This document shows, piece after piece, positions 63,717-64,000 of a DNA stretch of 64,000 bases. The stretch covers positions 509,337-573,336 of the forward strand of contig NZ_CYPW01000006.1 in the NCBI RefSeq assembly GCF_001458175.1, given 5' to 3'. The notes under the pieces were generated by a model. It was not told where the DNA came from. It was given only the letters and a program-made list of their open reading frames with translations, and did not search any database. The translations under genes were made by a program, and so were the position numbers. Numbering within the stretch: position 1 is the stretch's first letter; each line of letters begins with the position of its first letter. This stretch comes from Shimia marina. GTDB lineage: Bacteria > Pseudomonadota > Alphaproteobacteria > Rhodobacterales > Rhodobacteraceae.

Positions 63717-64000
63717 ATGCTGAGGTTTGAACATCTTTCCAAAAGCTTCGACGTGCGTGGCGTTAGGAACATTGTGATCGACGACTTGAATATGGAGTTG
63801 CCTAGCGGATGTGCTCTGGCGCTTCTGGGCCGCAATGGTGCGGGCAAATCCACGCTTCTGCAAATCATAGCAGGGACACTGCGGCCAACATCTGGGCGTG
63901 TCGTGAGCGATGGGTCCATTTCCTGGCCTGTGGGTTTTGGTGGCTCGTTTCATGGAGAACTTACCGGCGCGCAAAATGTGCGATTCATTGCGCGTATTTA
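63717..64000 (+). CDS. Polysaccharide export ABC ATPase (KpsT-like), 5' part only
   Basis: Open to the window end (94 codons). MLRFEHLSKSFDVRG start, Walker A LLGRNGAGKSTLLQIIAGTLRP, then DGSISWPVGFGGSFHGELTGAQNV, the pattern of KpsT/Wzt/BexA ATPases. Begins 12 bp after the KpsE-like gene, so both are one operon. The Walker B part lies outside the window. Confidence 0.9.
   Translation, partial: MLRFEHLSKSFDVRGVRNIVIDDLNMELPSGCALALLGRNGAGKSTLLQIIAGTLRPTSGRVVSDGSISWPVGFGGSFHGELTGAQNVRFIARI

Overview
The window looks like chromosomal DNA of a Roseobacter-group (Rhodobacteraceae) alphaproteobacterium. The evidence is the RegB/RegA/SenC redox cluster, alphaproteobacterial-type AddAB, the timA-mltA-smr / fxsA-secB / dnaQ-coaE-aroE-maf block, the rho-mnmE-mnmG-rsmG-parA-parB block with two perfect parS sites, and GC-rich codon use. 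I see no rRNA, tRNA, insertion sequence, prophage or CRISPR array. Most genes are housekeeping and densely packed, with many 4-nt ATGA overlaps.

Layout. 1-5.1 kb: end of a LysR regulator, then the Reg two-component system (regA and senC on -, regB on +) and a PAS-repeat membrane protein. 5.1-14.0 kb: a + strand run of tsaE, an AmgK-like sugar kinase, a MurU-like nucleotidyltransferase, addB, addA and trxA (tRNA modification, cell-wall sugar salvage, double-strand break repair, redox). 14.0-19.2 kb: a phosphotransferase, hslV, an unknown membrane protein, hslU, and a lipoprotein hydrolase. 19.3-25.6 kb: smr, mltA and timA (-), fxsA and secB (+), then dnaQ, coaE, aroE and maf (-).

25.56-25.98 kb is the only gene-free stretch over 300 bp. 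It has two perfect and at least three near-perfect DnaA boxes plus AT-rich tracts, lies between maf (-) and hemJ (+), and sits about 3.2 and 5.1 kb from the two parS sites. It is the best candidate here for the chromosomal replication origin. To its right run hemJ, rho, mnmE, mnmG, rsmG, parA and parB, all +.

33.3-47.8 kb: DUF454, hemW, rdgB and rph (-), hrcA and grpE (+), mutS (-), a PfkB kinase (+), exported msrA, a sugar transferase with an epimerase, an SCP2 protein, an MscS channel and argG (all -). 47.9-56.5 kb: a tandem pair of unknown six-helix membrane proteins, ilvA, an Hpt / REC-PP2C signalling pair, three Nudix hydrolases, hslO and a CCA-adding enzyme family member.

56.6-64.0 kb is a surface-polysaccharide locus: rfbA, rfbD, rfbB and rfbC for dTDP-L-rhamnose, a family 2 glycosyltransferase, and an ABC-type export system whose permease is divergent from its KpsE-like and ATPase genes. 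The ATPase gene runs off the end of the window. Reannotated starts (GTG/TTG for mnmG, rfbB, hemW, mutS, parA and the 14 kb phosphotransferase) are explained in the entries.
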